Shown: piece by piece, positions 8,070-17,309 of the stretch
Numbering within the stretch: position 1 is the first letter of the stretch
Layout: every line of letters starts with the position of its first letter
From: Clostridium sp. C8-1-8
Lineage (GTDB): Bacteria > Bacillota > Clostridia > Clostridiales > Clostridiaceae
Length of the DNA: 64,000 nucleotides
NCBI RefSeq assembly: GCF_009928445.1
Contig: NZ_JAABNO010000007.1
Coordinates: 177,992-241,991, forward strand
Direction of reading: 5' to 3'
Position numbers and translations under genes: made by a program
Notes under the pieces: generated by a model
Told to the model about the DNA's origin: nothing
The model's database searches: none
What the model saw: only the letters and a program-made list of their open reading frames with translations

Positions 8070-10400
8070 ATGGAACAAATAAAGCTCTATCTAGATGGCC
8101 TTGATTGCGCTAACTGTGCAGCTAAAATAGAAGATAAGATAAATAAGTTAGAGGAAATAAAAGAAGCTAACGTTAATTTTGCCAATAGAACCTTAACTAT
8201 GACAGTGGAGGAACAGTATAAAGAGAGCATCATATCAAAAGTTACAGATATAGTTGTAGCTCAAGAGCCTCATGTTAAGGTAAGAAAGCCTGCTAAGGCG
8301 AAAATAAATAGATCAGTAAAATATCATGCTCCCTGTGAGGATGAATGCTGTCAAAATAATAACGACTACCAAGTTAAAGATGGTGAAAATATAAATATCC
8401 AATTGAGTCATAAGGAAGCGATACATGAACATGGTCATGCAAATAGTAATGGACACTCACATGTACATGAACATGATCACAGTGAAGAGGGACACCATCA
8501 TTATGAAGAGGAAGAAGATCACCATGGACATGATCACGAACATGGCGGTGAACTGTCTAAGGCAAGAATAGCAAGGATTGTTGCTGCTATAGTTATATAT
8601 GCCATAGGTATGATATTTAATTTTGGCTTTTACGGAGAACTAGGGGTATTCTTAGTGAGCTATATTCTTGCTGGTGGAGATGTTTTATTACTAGCTTTTA
8701 GAAATATTAAAAAAGGTGAAATATTTGATGAAAATTTCTTGATGGTTATTGCTACTATAGGAGCTTTTGCTATAAAAGAGTTTCCAGAAGCAGCAGCAGT
8801 TATGCTGTTTTACCAAATTGGTGAAGCATTCCAAGACATGGCTGTTGATAGATCAAGAAAGTCTATACAAGGACTTATGGATATAAGACCAGATTACGCT
8901 AACTTAAAGATAGCTTCTGGTGAAACAAAGGTTGACCCAGAGAGCGTAGAAGTTGGAAATATTATAATTGTAAAGGCAGGAGAAAGAATTCCTTTAGATG
9001 GAGTAGTATTAAAGGGTGAAGCATCTATAGATACCTCTGCTCTTACAGGCGAGTCAATACCTAGAGAAGTAAGATCCGGTGATGAGGTACTGTCTGGAGC
9101 CATTAATAAAAATGGTTTGTTAGAGGTTAAGGTAACCAAAGACTTTGGCCAATCAACAGTAGCTAAAATATTAGACCTTGTTGAAAATGCAGGAAATAAG
9201 AAAGCACCAACAGAAAAATTCATAACTAAGTTTGCTAGGTACTATACACCAGCAGTAGTATTTGCTGCTTTAGCACTTGCTTTTATACCTCCAATTATAA
9301 TGAGTGATCATAATTTCTCTCATTGGATATATAAAGCACTTACTTTTTTAGTTGTTTCTTGTCCTTGTGCCCTTGTTATATCTATTCCTTTAACTTTCTT
9401 TGGAGGAATTGGAGCGGCATCAAGACAAGGTATTCTAATAAAGGGAGGCAATTACCTAGAAGTGCTTAACAGAGTTAAGACAGTGGTATTTGATAAAACT
9501 GGAACCTTGACAAAAGGTGTGTTTAAAGTTTCGAATTTAGATAATAAAAATGGTTTTACAAAAGAGCAATTGATAGAGTATGCAGCTTATGCTGAATTTT
9601 ATTCTAACCACCCTATAGCTACTTCAATAGTTAAGGAATATGGTAAGGCTATAGATAAGAACAAGATAGATTCCTTTGAAGAGGTCTCTGGAAGAGGAAT
9701 AAAAATTAATTTTAATGGACAAGAGGTTTTAGCGGGAAATATAAGACTAATGGAGGATAACTCCATTAAAGCTGAAAAACCTAGTGAAGCTGGAACTTTA
9801 GTACATGTTGCTATAGACAAGAAGTATGCTGGCTTTGTATTGATTGCTGATGAAATAAAAGATGACTCAAAACAAGCTATAGAAAGCTTAAGAAGAAATG
9901 GCATTGAAGATATAGTAATGCTTACTGGTGACAATAAAAAGGTTGCTGAAGCAGTTGCTGAAAAGCTTGGTATAAAGAAGGTATTCTCAGAGCTTCTACC
10001 AGCAGATAAGGTGGAAAAGCTTGAACAGATATTTAGTAAAAAGCAAGAAAAGGATGCAGTGGTCTTTGTAGGCGATGGAATAAATGATGCACCGGTTCTA
10101 GCAAGAGCAGATATTGGAATAGCAATGGGAGGAGTTGGTTCAGATGCTGCAATAGAAGCAGCAGATGTAGTTATAATGACCGATGAACCTTCTAAAATAT
10201 CAACTGGTATAAATATAGCAAAGAGAACAAGTGTAATAGTTTGGCAGAATATAGTTTTTGCCTTAGGTGTAAAACTTCTTATCATGGCTCTTGCAGCAGT
10301 AGGATATGCTACTATGTGGGAAGCTGTGTTTGGAGATGTAGGAGTTGCACTTATTGCAGTTTTAAATTCTATGAGAATTTTAAAGGTTAGAAAAAATTAA
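8070..10400 (+). CDS. cadA: heavy-metal-translocating P1B-type ATPase (CadA/ZntA type)
   Basis: 776 residues. It exports Cd2+/Zn2+ (and probably Pb2+ or Co2+) across the membrane at the cost of ATP. Domains in order: a heavy-metal-associated domain with DCANC near residue 12; a His-rich linker at about 120-165 with many HxH repeats; membrane segments from about 167; the phosphatase-domain TGES motif (LTGESIPRE) near 330; the ion-binding CPC (SCPCALV) near 430; the phosphorylation site DKTGTLT near 475; the nucleotide-domain HP motif (NHPIA); and GDGINDAP near 670. The operon with the CadC-like repressor supports the role. The length of the His-rich linker is notable. Confidence 0.92.
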   Translation: MEQIKLYLDGLDCANCAAKIEDKINKLEEIKEANVNFANRTLTMTVEEQYKESIISKVTDIVVAQEPHVKVRKPAKAKINRSVKYHAPCEDECCQNNNDYQVKDGENINIQLSHKEAIHEHGHANSNGHSHVHEHDHSEEGHHHYEEEEDHHGHDHEHGGELSKARIARIVAAIVIYAIGMIFNFGFYGELGVFLVSYILAGGDVLLLAFRNIKKGEIFDENFLMVIATIGAFAIKEFPEAAAVMLFYQIGEAFQDMAVDRSRKSIQGLMDIRPDYANLKIASGETKVDPESVEVGNIIIVKAGERIPLDGVVLKGEASIDTSALTGESIPREVRSGDEVLSGAINKNGLLEVKVTKDFGQSTVAKILDLVENAGNKKAPTEKFITKFARYYTPAVVFAALALAFIPPIIMSDHNFSHWIYKALTFLVVSCPCALVISIPLTFFGGIGAASRQGILIKGGNYLEVLNRVKTVVFDKTGTLTKGVFKVSNLDNKNGFTKEQLIEYAAYAEFYSNHPIATSIVKEYGKAIDKNKIDSFEEVSGRGIKINFNGQEVLAGNIRLMEDNSIKAEKPSEAGTLVHVAIDKKYAGFVLIADEIKDDSKQAIESLRRNGIEDIVMLTGDNKKVAEAVAEKLGIKKVFSELLPADKVEKLEQIFSKKQEKDAVVFVGDGINDAPVLARADIGIAMGGVGSDAAIEAADVVIMTDEPSKISTGINIAKRTSVIVWQNIVFALGVKLLIMALAAVGYATMWEAVFGDVGVALIAVLNSMRILKVRKN

Positions 10401-10432
10401 CTGTTTTGCTTTTTAAAAACTATATAATTATA

Positions 10433-10480
10433 AAAATAGCAATATAATATATTTAAAAATATTATATTGCTATTTAATTT
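10433..10480 (+). terminator. intrinsic terminator of the cadA operon
   Basis: Very long near-perfect stem, AAATAGCAATATAATAT pairing with ATATTATATTGCTATTT, followed by AATTTTT. Confidence 0.85.
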
Positions 10481-10489
10481 TTAAATGTA

Positions 10490-10518
10490 TTGACATATTA
10501 CCACATCATCAATAAAAT
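10490..10518 (+). promoter_or_regulatory. promoter of the T-box leader
   Basis: TTGACA (10490-10495), a 17-base spacer and TAAAAT (10513-10518). Transcription would begin about 50 bases before the T-box stem I. Confidence 0.7.
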
Positions 10519-10572
10519 CATAATTAACAATTAGTTCAAAATAAAAATTGATAATATGCCCGTTAAAAATAA

Positions 10573-10822
10573 ATGCGTTGACGGAGACAGTCATTTAGTT
10601 CTTAAAAGCCACAGAGAGTCGAGGTTAGGTGAGAATCGATGTTTTTTCTAAGTGACAATCACTCTTGAGCAGAAACCTGAAAGCAATGGCGCGAGTAAGG
10701 AAATTCCGGTAAGCCCCGTTATAGGCAAGGGTTTGATTGAACCTGGTGATATTTTTTTATAAGGCGGAGATGATAACATATCCCACTTTAAATGATTTAT
10801 ATCATTGGAGTGGGATTTTTTT
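10573..10822 (+). promoter_or_regulatory. T-box leader, probably isoleucine-specific, with terminator
   Basis: Stem I features are clear: GTTGACGGAGA at the base, the AGAGAG motif at 10613-10618, and a distal hairpin GTCGAGGTTAGGTGAGAATCGAT. A helix TCATTTAG/CTAAGTGA closes the specifier loop. The 3' strand reads ATC-A-CTCTTGAGC, which lines up with the known glycine leader pattern GGC-A-TTCTTGAGC and makes ATC (Ile) at 10658-10660 the specifier. A UGG-containing sequence (ACCTGGTGATA, 10741-10751) may be a divergent T-box sequence, but the usual GGGTGGTACCGCG is absent. A terminator (ATCCCACT / AGTGGGAT, then a T run) ends the element at about 10822. Confidence 0.7.
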
Positions 10823-11242
10823 ATTCTTTATTCCTCTCTTAGATACCTCACCTACGTTCAAAGGCATAGAAACTACTTAAATTACTTACTTAAAGTTCAT
10901 CTGAAATTTTTCTATTAAAGCTACTAAAGTATAGATATACTGAAGAGTTCCAATTTCAACTATCAATTTATATATGCTTGATGATTTTAAAAAATGGATA
11001 TTGTCAAAGGCGCATATATTAAGCCCCATAATAAAGCATTATATGTCTAATATAATTTAAAAGTTTTATTAGTATTTGGCATACATAAAAATAACATAAC
11101 AGCATCAACTAAAGTCTAATTGGCACATAACATAAAATTTTTTATTCTTTAGGAAATTATTTTTTTGATAAAGCTGTGCATAACTATGTACATATGGCTT
11201 AAATGTATATATTGGATTAAAGAATAAAAAAAGAGAAATTAT
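10823..11242 (+). other. intergenic stretch between the T-box terminator and ilvN
   Basis: AT-rich, no ORF or convincing promoter seen. It makes the leader unusually far (about 580 bases) from the first structural gene. Confidence 0.5.
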
Positions 11243-11334
11243 GTCGCCTGCCAAATTTTCCTCATATGCATTCGGAAAGGCAGATGCGCAAAAAAACTCA
11301 CTAAAGAAAGTCGCTTTAGCAAGTTTTTTATAAA
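11243..11334 (+). repeat. two-hairpin dispersed element, copy A
   Basis: GCCTGCC...GGCAG hairpin, then the core AGATGCGCAAAA, then a second hairpin with arms AACTCACTAAAG / CTTTAGCAAGTTT and a T run. The same order of parts recurs near 24529 (ahead of rex) and 35577 (ahead of the ligase-like gene). Here it lies 68 bases before ilvN. Confidence 0.6.
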
Positions 11335-11401
11335 TTTTTACTGTAAAAAAATTAAATATATTAATTTATATTGAATAATAACCATATAATGGGAGGTTGC
11401 G

Positions 11402-11929
11402 ATGGAAAGACATGTATTATCTGTTTTAGTGAAAAACTCATCAGGTGTACTTAGCAGAGTATCAGGGTTGTTTATGAGAAGAGGCTTTAATATCGACAGT
11501 TTATCAGTTGGTAGGACTGAGAATCCAGAACTAGCTAGAATTACTATAACATTGATGGGAGGGGATGAAGCTTTAGATCAATTTATTAAGCAATTAAATA
11601 AACTTCAAGAAGTAATTAAGGTGATCAAGCTTACACCTGAGAATTCAGTAGTAAGAGAGTTGGTTCTAATCAAGGTAAAAGCCGATGCTACCGAAAGAGC
11701 TGCTATAAATGATGTTGCAAAGATCTTTAGATGCAAAGTTGTAGATCTTGATAAAGAATGCTTAACTCTAGAGCTCACTGGAGATGATAGCAAGGTATCT
11801 GCTCTTATAAAGCTTATGGAAGAATATGGGGTTAAGGAGATTGTAAGAACTGGACTTGCTGCAATTGAAAGGGGAAGTAAGGAAATAAGCTCTTATGGGG
11901 ACTACTTTGAGGAAGAGTATGTAGGATAG
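11402..11929 (+). CDS. ilvN: acetolactate synthase small (regulatory) subunit
   Basis: 175 residues. An N-terminal ACT domain (LSVLVKNSSGVLSRVSGLFMRRGFNIDSLSVGRTE) is followed by the ALS_ss C-terminal domain (VRELVLIKVKA...ERAAINDVAKIFRCKVVD). It binds branched-chain amino acids and confers feedback inhibition on the catalytic subunit IlvB. Its length suits the IlvH/IlvN family. In this cluster it is separated from ilvB by about 7 kb, with cimA and the leu genes between them, unlike the usual adjacent ilvBN pair. GGGAGGT precedes the ATG. The 294-base gap to cimA contains a short perfect hairpin (GAAAATTC / GAATTTTC, about 12015-12040). Confidence 0.92.
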   Translation: MERHVLSVLVKNSSGVLSRVSGLFMRRGFNIDSLSVGRTENPELARITITLMGGDEALDQFIKQLNKLQEVIKVIKLTPENSVVRELVLIKVKADATERAAINDVAKIFRCKVVDLDKECLTLELTGDDSKVSALIKLMEEYGVKEIVRTGLAAIERGSKEISSYGDYFEEEYVG

Positions 11930-12223
11930 GAAAAATTAATATTTACAACAGTTAGTTATTATATTTCACTAGGTTTGTATAAGTTCGAAGGTGCTATGCA
12001 GATTTATATGTCGGAAAATTCCATTAATATAGAATTTTCAGCGAAATAATCCTTTAAAGCTAAGGGTTAAAGATAAAAGCAATAAGTGATTTGAAAAGGG
12101 GCTTGGATATAGTAAGAATCATCATATACAGATAAACTAGTTAATTCACTATTATTCTAATAAGAATTTCTATGTGAAATAGTTTATCTATAGAATAGCA
12201 ATAGCATTAGAAGGGGTGATTAA

Positions 12224-13816
12224 TTGAATAGGAAAATCTATATTTTAGATTCTACCTTAAGAGATGGGGCTCAAGGACAAGGAATTTCGTTTTCCTTAGA
12301 AGATAAGATTAAGATATGTAAGTCTTTAGATAAGTTGGGGATAGATTATATAGAAGCTGGCAATCCTGGATCAAATCCTAAGGATATGGAATTGTTCAAA
12401 TCTATGAAAAATATTACCCTAAACCATGCTAAGCTTGTAGCTTTTGGAAGCACTAGAAGGATGGGGACTAAGGTTGAAGAAGACAAGAACCTTAAAGACC
12501 TCTTAGAGGCTGGGGTAGATACGGTAGTACTATTTGGTAAGTCTTGGGACTTTCAAGTAACAGATATACTAAGGGCTACTTTAGAAGAGAACTTATCTAT
12601 GATATATGAATCAGTAAAGTTTTTGGTGGATAAGGGAAAGACGGTGATATTTGATGCAGAACATTTCTTTGATGGATATAAGAATAACGAAGGGTACGCC
12701 TTAAAGACTATAAAGACTGCCAAGGAAGCTGGCGCTGAAGTTGTGGTACTGTGCGATACCAATGGGGGAACTTTACCTCTAGAAATAATTAAAATTGTAA
12801 GTAAGACTCATGAAATATTAGGGGATAGTTTAGGTATACATTGTCACAATGATGTGGGAATGGCTGTAGCCAATTCAGTGACAGCGGTTGAAGGCGGAGT
12901 AAACCATATACAGGGAACTTTTATCGGTATAGGAGAAAGGTGTGGCAATGCAAATCTATCTACAATATTACCAACTCTAATATGTAAGTATAATTATGAA
13001 CTTGAAGCAAGCAAAAATTTAGATAAATTAACCAAGATCTCAAGATACATTTCTGAAATATCCAATATAACTTTAACTGATGATACACCATATGTAGGAG
13101 CCTCAGCTTTTGCTCATAAGGGAGGTATGCATATTGATGCTGTATCAAAGGACCCTAAATCTTATGAGCATATAAAACCTGAACTTGTAGGAAATAAAAG
13201 AAGATTTTTAGTATCTGAAGTTAGTGGAAAGAGCACTATTTGGAAAGAAGTTCAAAAGATTTTTCCAACTATAAAGAAAGATAGTGAAGAAGTAAAATTA
13301 ATAACTAATAAGCTAAAGGAATTAGAATTTGAAGGGTATCAGTTTGAGGGAGCAGAGGGAACTGTGGAGCTGGTAATGAGAAAGATAATAGGTAAGTATG
13401 AACCTTTCTTCAATTTAAATCATTTTAAGATTATAGGTGAGCAGCCATCTTTAAAAGGGACTTTTAGCTCTACGGCCTTGATCAATATAACCGTAGATGG
13501 GAAGACAGAAATTACTGCTGCAGAAGGGGATGGACCAGTAAATGCCTTAGATAAATCCTTGAGAAAAGCACTAGAAGTATTTTACCCTCAACTTAGAAGT
13601 GTAAGGCTTGTTGACTATAAGGTTAGAGTTTTAGATTCGGAAAGCAACACTGGGGCTAAGGTTAGAGTTCTTATAGAATCTACAGATGGAGTAGAGAAAT
13701 GGAGCAATGTTGGAGTGTCTAAGGATATCATCGAAGCTAGTTGGATAGCTTTGGTGGATTCAATTGAATATAAGCTGATTAAAGATATAGAAAGAAAAGT
13801 AAGAACTTATTTTTAG
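12224..13816 (+). CDS. cimA: (R)-citramalate synthase
   Basis: 530 residues, condensing pyruvate with acetyl-CoA to citramalate, the first step of threonine-independent isoleucine synthesis. The HMGL-like TIM barrel opens with ILDSTLRDGAQGQGISFSLEDK (metal/substrate motif DxTLRDG). It shows the citramalate-synthase hallmarks GSTRRMG, LFGKSWDFQV and EHFFDGYKNN, HCHNDVGMAVANS as metal ligands, and a C-terminal LeuA-type allosteric domain (about 400-520). These distinguish it from the leuA paralogue in the same cluster. The start is TTG with AAGGGGTGAT upstream. Confidence 0.92.
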   Translation: MNRKIYILDSTLRDGAQGQGISFSLEDKIKICKSLDKLGIDYIEAGNPGSNPKDMELFKSMKNITLNHAKLVAFGSTRRMGTKVEEDKNLKDLLEAGVDTVVLFGKSWDFQVTDILRATLEENLSMIYESVKFLVDKGKTVIFDAEHFFDGYKNNEGYALKTIKTAKEAGAEVVVLCDTNGGTLPLEIIKIVSKTHEILGDSLGIHCHNDVGMAVANSVTAVEGGVNHIQGTFIGIGERCGNANLSTILPTLICKYNYELEASKNLDKLTKISRYISEISNITLTDDTPYVGASAFAHKGGMHIDAVSKDPKSYEHIKPELVGNKRRFLVSEVSGKSTIWKEVQKIFPTIKKDSEEVKLITNKLKELEFEGYQFEGAEGTVELVMRKIIGKYEPFFNLNHFKIIGEQPSLKGTFSSTALINITVDGKTEITAAEGDGPVNALDKSLRKALEVFYPQLRSVRLVDYKVRVLDSESNTGAKVRVLIESTDGVEKWSNVGVSKDIIEASWIALVDSIEYKLIKDIERKVRTYF

Positions 13817-13828
13817 GAGGAATTTAAA

Positions 13829-15088
13829 ATGGGGATGACAATGACTCAAAAAATATTAGCAAGCCATGCAGGACTTGATTATGTGAAAGCAGGACAACTT
13901 ATACAAGCAAAGCTTGACCTAGTTTTAGGTAATGATATAACTTCACCTGTGGCTATAAAGGAATTTAAAAAGCTTGGAGATTTAGAAGTTTTTGATAAAG
14001 AAAAAGTTGCAATAGTACCAGATCACTTTACTCCAAACAAAGATATAAAAGCAGCAGAGCAATGTAAATTTATAAGAGAATTTGCTCAGGATAAGGAGTT
14101 AACAAACTTCTTTGATATTGGTGAGATGGGAATAGAGCATGTTTTGATACCTGAAAAGGGATTGGTTGTAGCTGGAGATGTGGTTATAGGAGCTGACTCA
14201 CATACTTGTACCTATGGGGCCTTAGGTGCATTTTCCACAGGAATAGGTTCTACTGATATGGCAGCTGGTATGGCTACTGGCAATTGCTGGTTTAAGGTGC
14301 CTTCAGCCTTAAAGTTTGTATTGAAGAATAAACCTGCTAAGTGGATAAGCGGTAAGGATATAATCCTTCATATCATAGGACTTATAGGTGTAGATGGAGC
14401 ATTGTACAAATCCATGGAGTTTACTGGAGATGGTTTGAAATATCTTTCTATGGATAGCAGATTTACCATGGCCAATATGGCAATAGAAGCTGGAGCTAAG
14501 AACTGTATATTCCCAGTAGATGAAAAAACTGTTGAATATATTCAAGAGCATTCAACTAGGGAGTATAAGGTTTATGAACCAGATGCAGATGCTGAATATG
14601 ATGAGGTTTATGAAATAGATTTAGCTTCTTTAAGACCAACAGTAGCCTTCCCTCATTTACCTGAAAATACTAAGACTGTAGATGAAACAGGAGAAGTTAA
14701 GATAAACCAAGTGGTTATAGGATCTTGTACAAATGGAAGATTAGAGGATCTCAGAGTAGCAGCTTCTATCTTAAGAGGTAAAAAGGTTGCTAAGTACGTT
14801 AGAACTATAGTATTTCCTGGAACTCAAAAAATTTATCTTCAAGCCATGGAAGAAGGCTTATTGAAAGATTTTATTGAAGCAGGAGCAATTGTGTCTACTC
14901 CAACTTGCGGACCTTGTCTTGGTGGTCATATGGGAATACTAGCAGCAGGTGAAAGAGCAGTATCTACTACAAATAGAAACTTTGTTGGAAGAATGGGACA
15001 TGTAGAGTCAGAGGTCTATCTAGCAAGTCCAGCAGTGGCAGCAGCTTCAGCACTTACTGGAGTTATAACTGACCCAGAATTAGTTTAG
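13829..15088 (+). CDS. leuC: 3-isopropylmalate dehydratase large subunit
   Basis: 419 residues, the bacterial short-type large subunit. It contains [33 protein letters not shown] and [10 protein letters not shown], the cysteines of which bind the [4Fe-4S] cluster. With LeuD it isomerises 2-isopropylmalate to 3-isopropylmalate, and in citramalate-pathway organisms also citramalate to 2-methylmalate derivatives. It starts 12 bases after cimA with AGGAGG, so translation with cimA is likely coordinated. Confidence 0.95.
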   Translation: MGMTMTQKILASHAGLDYVKAGQLIQAKLDLVLGNDITSPVAIKEFKKLGDLEVFDKEKVAIVPDHFTPNKDIKAAEQCKFIREFAQDKELTNFFDIGEMGIEHVLIPEKGLVVAGDVVIGADSHTCTYGALGAFSTGIGSTDMAAGMATGNCWFKVPSALKFVLKNKPAKWISGKDIILHIIGLIGVDGALYKSMEFTGDGLKYLSMDSRFTMANMAIEAGAKNCIFPVDEKTVEYIQEHSTREYKVYEPDADAEYDEVYEIDLASLRPTVAFPHLPENTKTVDETGEVKINQVVIGSCTNGRLEDLRVAASILRGKKVAKYVRTIVFPGTQKIYLQAMEEGLLKDFIEAGAIVSTPTCGPCLGGHMGILAAGERAVSTTNRNFVGRMGHVESEVYLASPAVAAASALTGVITDPELV

Positions 15089-15101
15089 GAGGAATAGGCA
15101 T

Positions 15102-15590
15102 ATGAAAGCAAAAGGAAGAGTTTTTAAATATGGAGACAATGTGGATACAGATGTAATAATACCAGCAAGATACCTAAATACTTCAGACTTTAAAGAGCTT
15201 GCAGCTCACTGCATGGAAGACATAGATTTAGAATTCGTAAATAAGGTGGAACCTGGAGATATAATAGTTGCAAACAAAAATTTCGGCTGTGGTTCTTCTA
15301 GAGAGCATGCACCTATAGCAATAAGAGAAAGCGGAGTAAGCTGTGTTATAGCTTCTACCTTTGCAAGAATTTTTTATAGAAATGCTATTAACATAGGTCT
15401 TCCAATATTAGAATGTGAAGAAGCAGTAGCAGGTATTGATGCAGAGGATGAGGTTGAAATAGATTTTAATAATGGGGTAATAAAAAATCTTACCAAACAA
15501 GAAGAATATAAAGCTGAACCTTTTCCAGAGTTCATGCAAGAAATCATAAGAAATAAGGGACTTATAGGTTATATAAATAATAATAAGTAG
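15102..15590 (+). CDS. leuD: 3-isopropylmalate dehydratase small subunit
   Basis: 162 residues of the aconitase swivel domain: [19 protein letters not shown] start (here [17 protein letters not shown]) and the conserved [14 protein letters not shown] loop at about 58-72. It pairs with LeuC. It begins 13 bases after the leuC stop with AGGAGG. After this gene there is a 478-base gap rich in repeats before leuB. Confidence 0.95.
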   Translation: MKAKGRVFKYGDNVDTDVIIPARYLNTSDFKELAAHCMEDIDLEFVNKVEPGDIIVANKNFGCGSSREHAPIAIRESGVSCVIASTFARIFYRNAINIGLPILECEEAVAGIDAEDEVEIDFNNGVIKNLTKQEEYKAEPFPEFMQEIIRNKGLIGYINNNK

Positions 15591-15780
15591 TTTAAATGAT
15601 ATTGGGTAAAATTAAGCTTCTCTAAAAATATAAGATAGCTGAAAGTGGCTTAAATACTATAAATTCTTAAGAATTTAAGAATTTAACAATATAACAATAT
15701 AACAATATAACAAATTAAGAAGTTAAGAAGTTAAGAAGTTAAGAAGTTAAGAATATATAAGTTTAAGAAGCGAAGAAGTT
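15591..15780 (+). repeat. short tandem repeats downstream of leuD
   Basis: About 15665-15775 consists of consecutive octamer-like units: three of the AACAATAT type, followed by about five of the AAGAAGTT type, flanked by degenerate AAGAATTT units. No coding frame. Such arrays can vary in copy number by slippage. Confidence 0.8.
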
Positions 15781-15905
15781 GAAATTAAGTGGTCATTCAT
15801 CCGATGCTTAAATGAGCTTACGCTAATATTTCGCTCATAGAGCATATCTTTAATAACCACTTAATTTTAATAATACTCTTAGCGAAGCTTAAACATAGTC
15901 TAAAA
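15781..15905 (-). repeat. MITE-like ~130 bp hairpin repeat, copy 1
   Basis: On the minus strand it reads AGACTATGTTTAAG, then AAATTAAGTGGTTA, ATGCT, AAGCATCGGAT and ACCACTTAATTTC, the same order as the copies at 30917 and 32650. Inner arms AAATTAAGTGGT / ACCACTTAATTT are perfectly complementary. The 3' outer arm is missing or replaced by the tandem repeats. Confidence 0.75.
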
Positions 15906-16068
15906 TTTAAAAAAGATAAGTTATAGAAGATAACATTTGCCTTTTTTAAGTATGAAAAATAAAAGCTCTGTGAAAGTACTGGGGCTTAAGCACCGGAGAA
16001 ATATGATAGGCAGAGTAGTAAATAGTAAGCATTATAGCATTTAAGTGTAATAAAAGGGGGATATAAAG
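15906..16068 (+). other. leuB upstream region with hairpin
   Basis: No ORF. A hairpin around GGGGCTTAAGCACC (about 15979-15994), flanked by CTCTG and CAGAG, lies about 60 bases before leuB. No known riboswitch class was recognised in it. Confidence 0.4.
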
Positions 16069-17148
16069 TTGACATATAAAGTTGCAGTTATAAAAGGTGA
16101 TGGAATAGGACCGGAGGTTGTAGACGAGGCTTTAAAGGTTCTAGAGGTAATTGGGGAAAAGTATAATCATAAATTTGAATATAAATTCTTGCTTGCAGGA
16201 GGTTGTGCCATGGATGAGAAAGGCACACCACTGCCTGAGGAAACCTTGGAGGAGTGTAAGAAAAGTGATGCAGTACTTCTTGGAGCAGTTGGAGGGCCTA
16301 AGTGGGATGATCCAAGTGCTAAACAAAGACCAGAACAAGCTCTTTTAGGACTTAGAGGGGGTCTTGGACTTTATTGCAATTTAAGACCAGCGTTGCTTTA
16401 TGCACCGCTAAGAGCGGCATCACCACTTAAAGACGAAGTTATTGGAGATGGCATAGATTTTTCTGTGGTAAGAGAACTTACTGGAGGAATTTATTTTGGG
16501 GATAGAGGAAGATTTGAAGAGAACAATGAGCAGTATGCTTATGATACTGAAAAATACTCGGTAACCGAGATAAGAAGAATTGTTAAAACTGCTTTTGATA
16601 TAGCAGTTAAGAGAAATAAAATCTTAACTAGCGTTGACAAGGCTAACATCTTGGAAAGCTCAAGACTTTGGAGATCCGTGGTAGAAGAAGTAGCCAAAGA
16701 CTATCCAGAAGTTAAAGTCAATCATATGTATGTAGATAATGCGGCTATGCAGATAGTCAGAAACCCAAGACAGTTTGATGTTATAGTAACTAGCAACATG
16801 TTTGGGGACATACTGTCGGATGAAGCTTCTATGATAACAGGTTCAATCGGAATGCTACCTTCAGCTAGTATAGGAGAGAATAATAGAGGAATGTATGAAC
16901 CAATTCATGGAAGTGCCCCTGATATAGCTGGTATGGGACTAGCTAATCCCTTAGCAACCATACTTTCTGTAGCTATGATGCTCAAATTCAGCTTCAATCT
17001 TCAAGAAGAAGCTGAAGCCATTGAAAAGGCTGTATTAAGAGTGTTAGAAGCTGGTTATAGAACTGGTGACATATTCAGTGAAGGTATGAAAAAGGTTGGA
17101 ACAAAAGAAATGGGCAGCTTAGTAATTGAGGAGTTAAAAAATAATTAG
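16069..17148 (+). CDS. leuB: 3-isopropylmalate dehydrogenase
   Basis: 359 residues. NAD-dependent oxidative decarboxylation of 3-isopropylmalate, and probably of 3-methylmalate in the citramalate route. Family motifs: KGDGIGPEV near residue 8, [10 protein letters not shown] near 72, [10 protein letters not shown] near 138, and the metal/NAD region [11 protein letters not shown] then [14 protein letters not shown] near 220-255, with HGSAPDIAG near 285. The start is TTG with AAAGGGGG 8 bases upstream. Confidence 0.95.
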   Translation: MTYKVAVIKGDGIGPEVVDEALKVLEVIGEKYNHKFEYKFLLAGGCAMDEKGTPLPEETLEECKKSDAVLLGAVGGPKWDDPSAKQRPEQALLGLRGGLGLYCNLRPALLYAPLRAASPLKDEVIGDGIDFSVVRELTGGIYFGDRGRFEENNEQYAYDTEKYSVTEIRRIVKTAFDIAVKRNKILTSVDKANILESSRLWRSVVEEVAKDYPEVKVNHMYVDNAAMQIVRNPRQFDVIVTSNMFGDILSDEASMITGSIGMLPSASIGENNRGMYEPIHGSAPDIAGMGLANPLATILSVAMMLKFSFNLQEEAEAIEKAVLRVLEAGYRTGDIFSEGMKKVGTKEMGSLVIEELKNN

Positions 17149-17309
17149 TCAATTATCTATATTTTTCAATTTAATACAAAAATACAAAGTTTGATATTTA
17201 TCAAACTGTGGTGAACGCTATGTATTTGTATGATTTTATTAATATATACTCATAAGATTTATCTTTAAAGGTTTATATATATCTAAATTGTAGGTAAGGA
17301 GAAGGAAGA

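Noticed and set aside
9599..10285. Long minus-strand open frame inside cadA.
   Set aside because: It is a shadow of the ATPase gene; the + strand frame carries all the conserved motifs.
10800..10830. Second guaA-like att sequence (GGAGTGGGA near 10807).
   Set aside because: It is one arm of the T-box terminator hairpin and the match is too short.
15665..15780. CRISPR-like array.
   Set aside because: The units are 8-base tandem repeats without spacers; no cas genes are near.
15960..16015. Riboswitch-like hairpin before leuB.
   Set aside because: It did not match the c-di-GMP, THF, ZTP or fluoride patterns considered; kept only as an unclassified hairpin.
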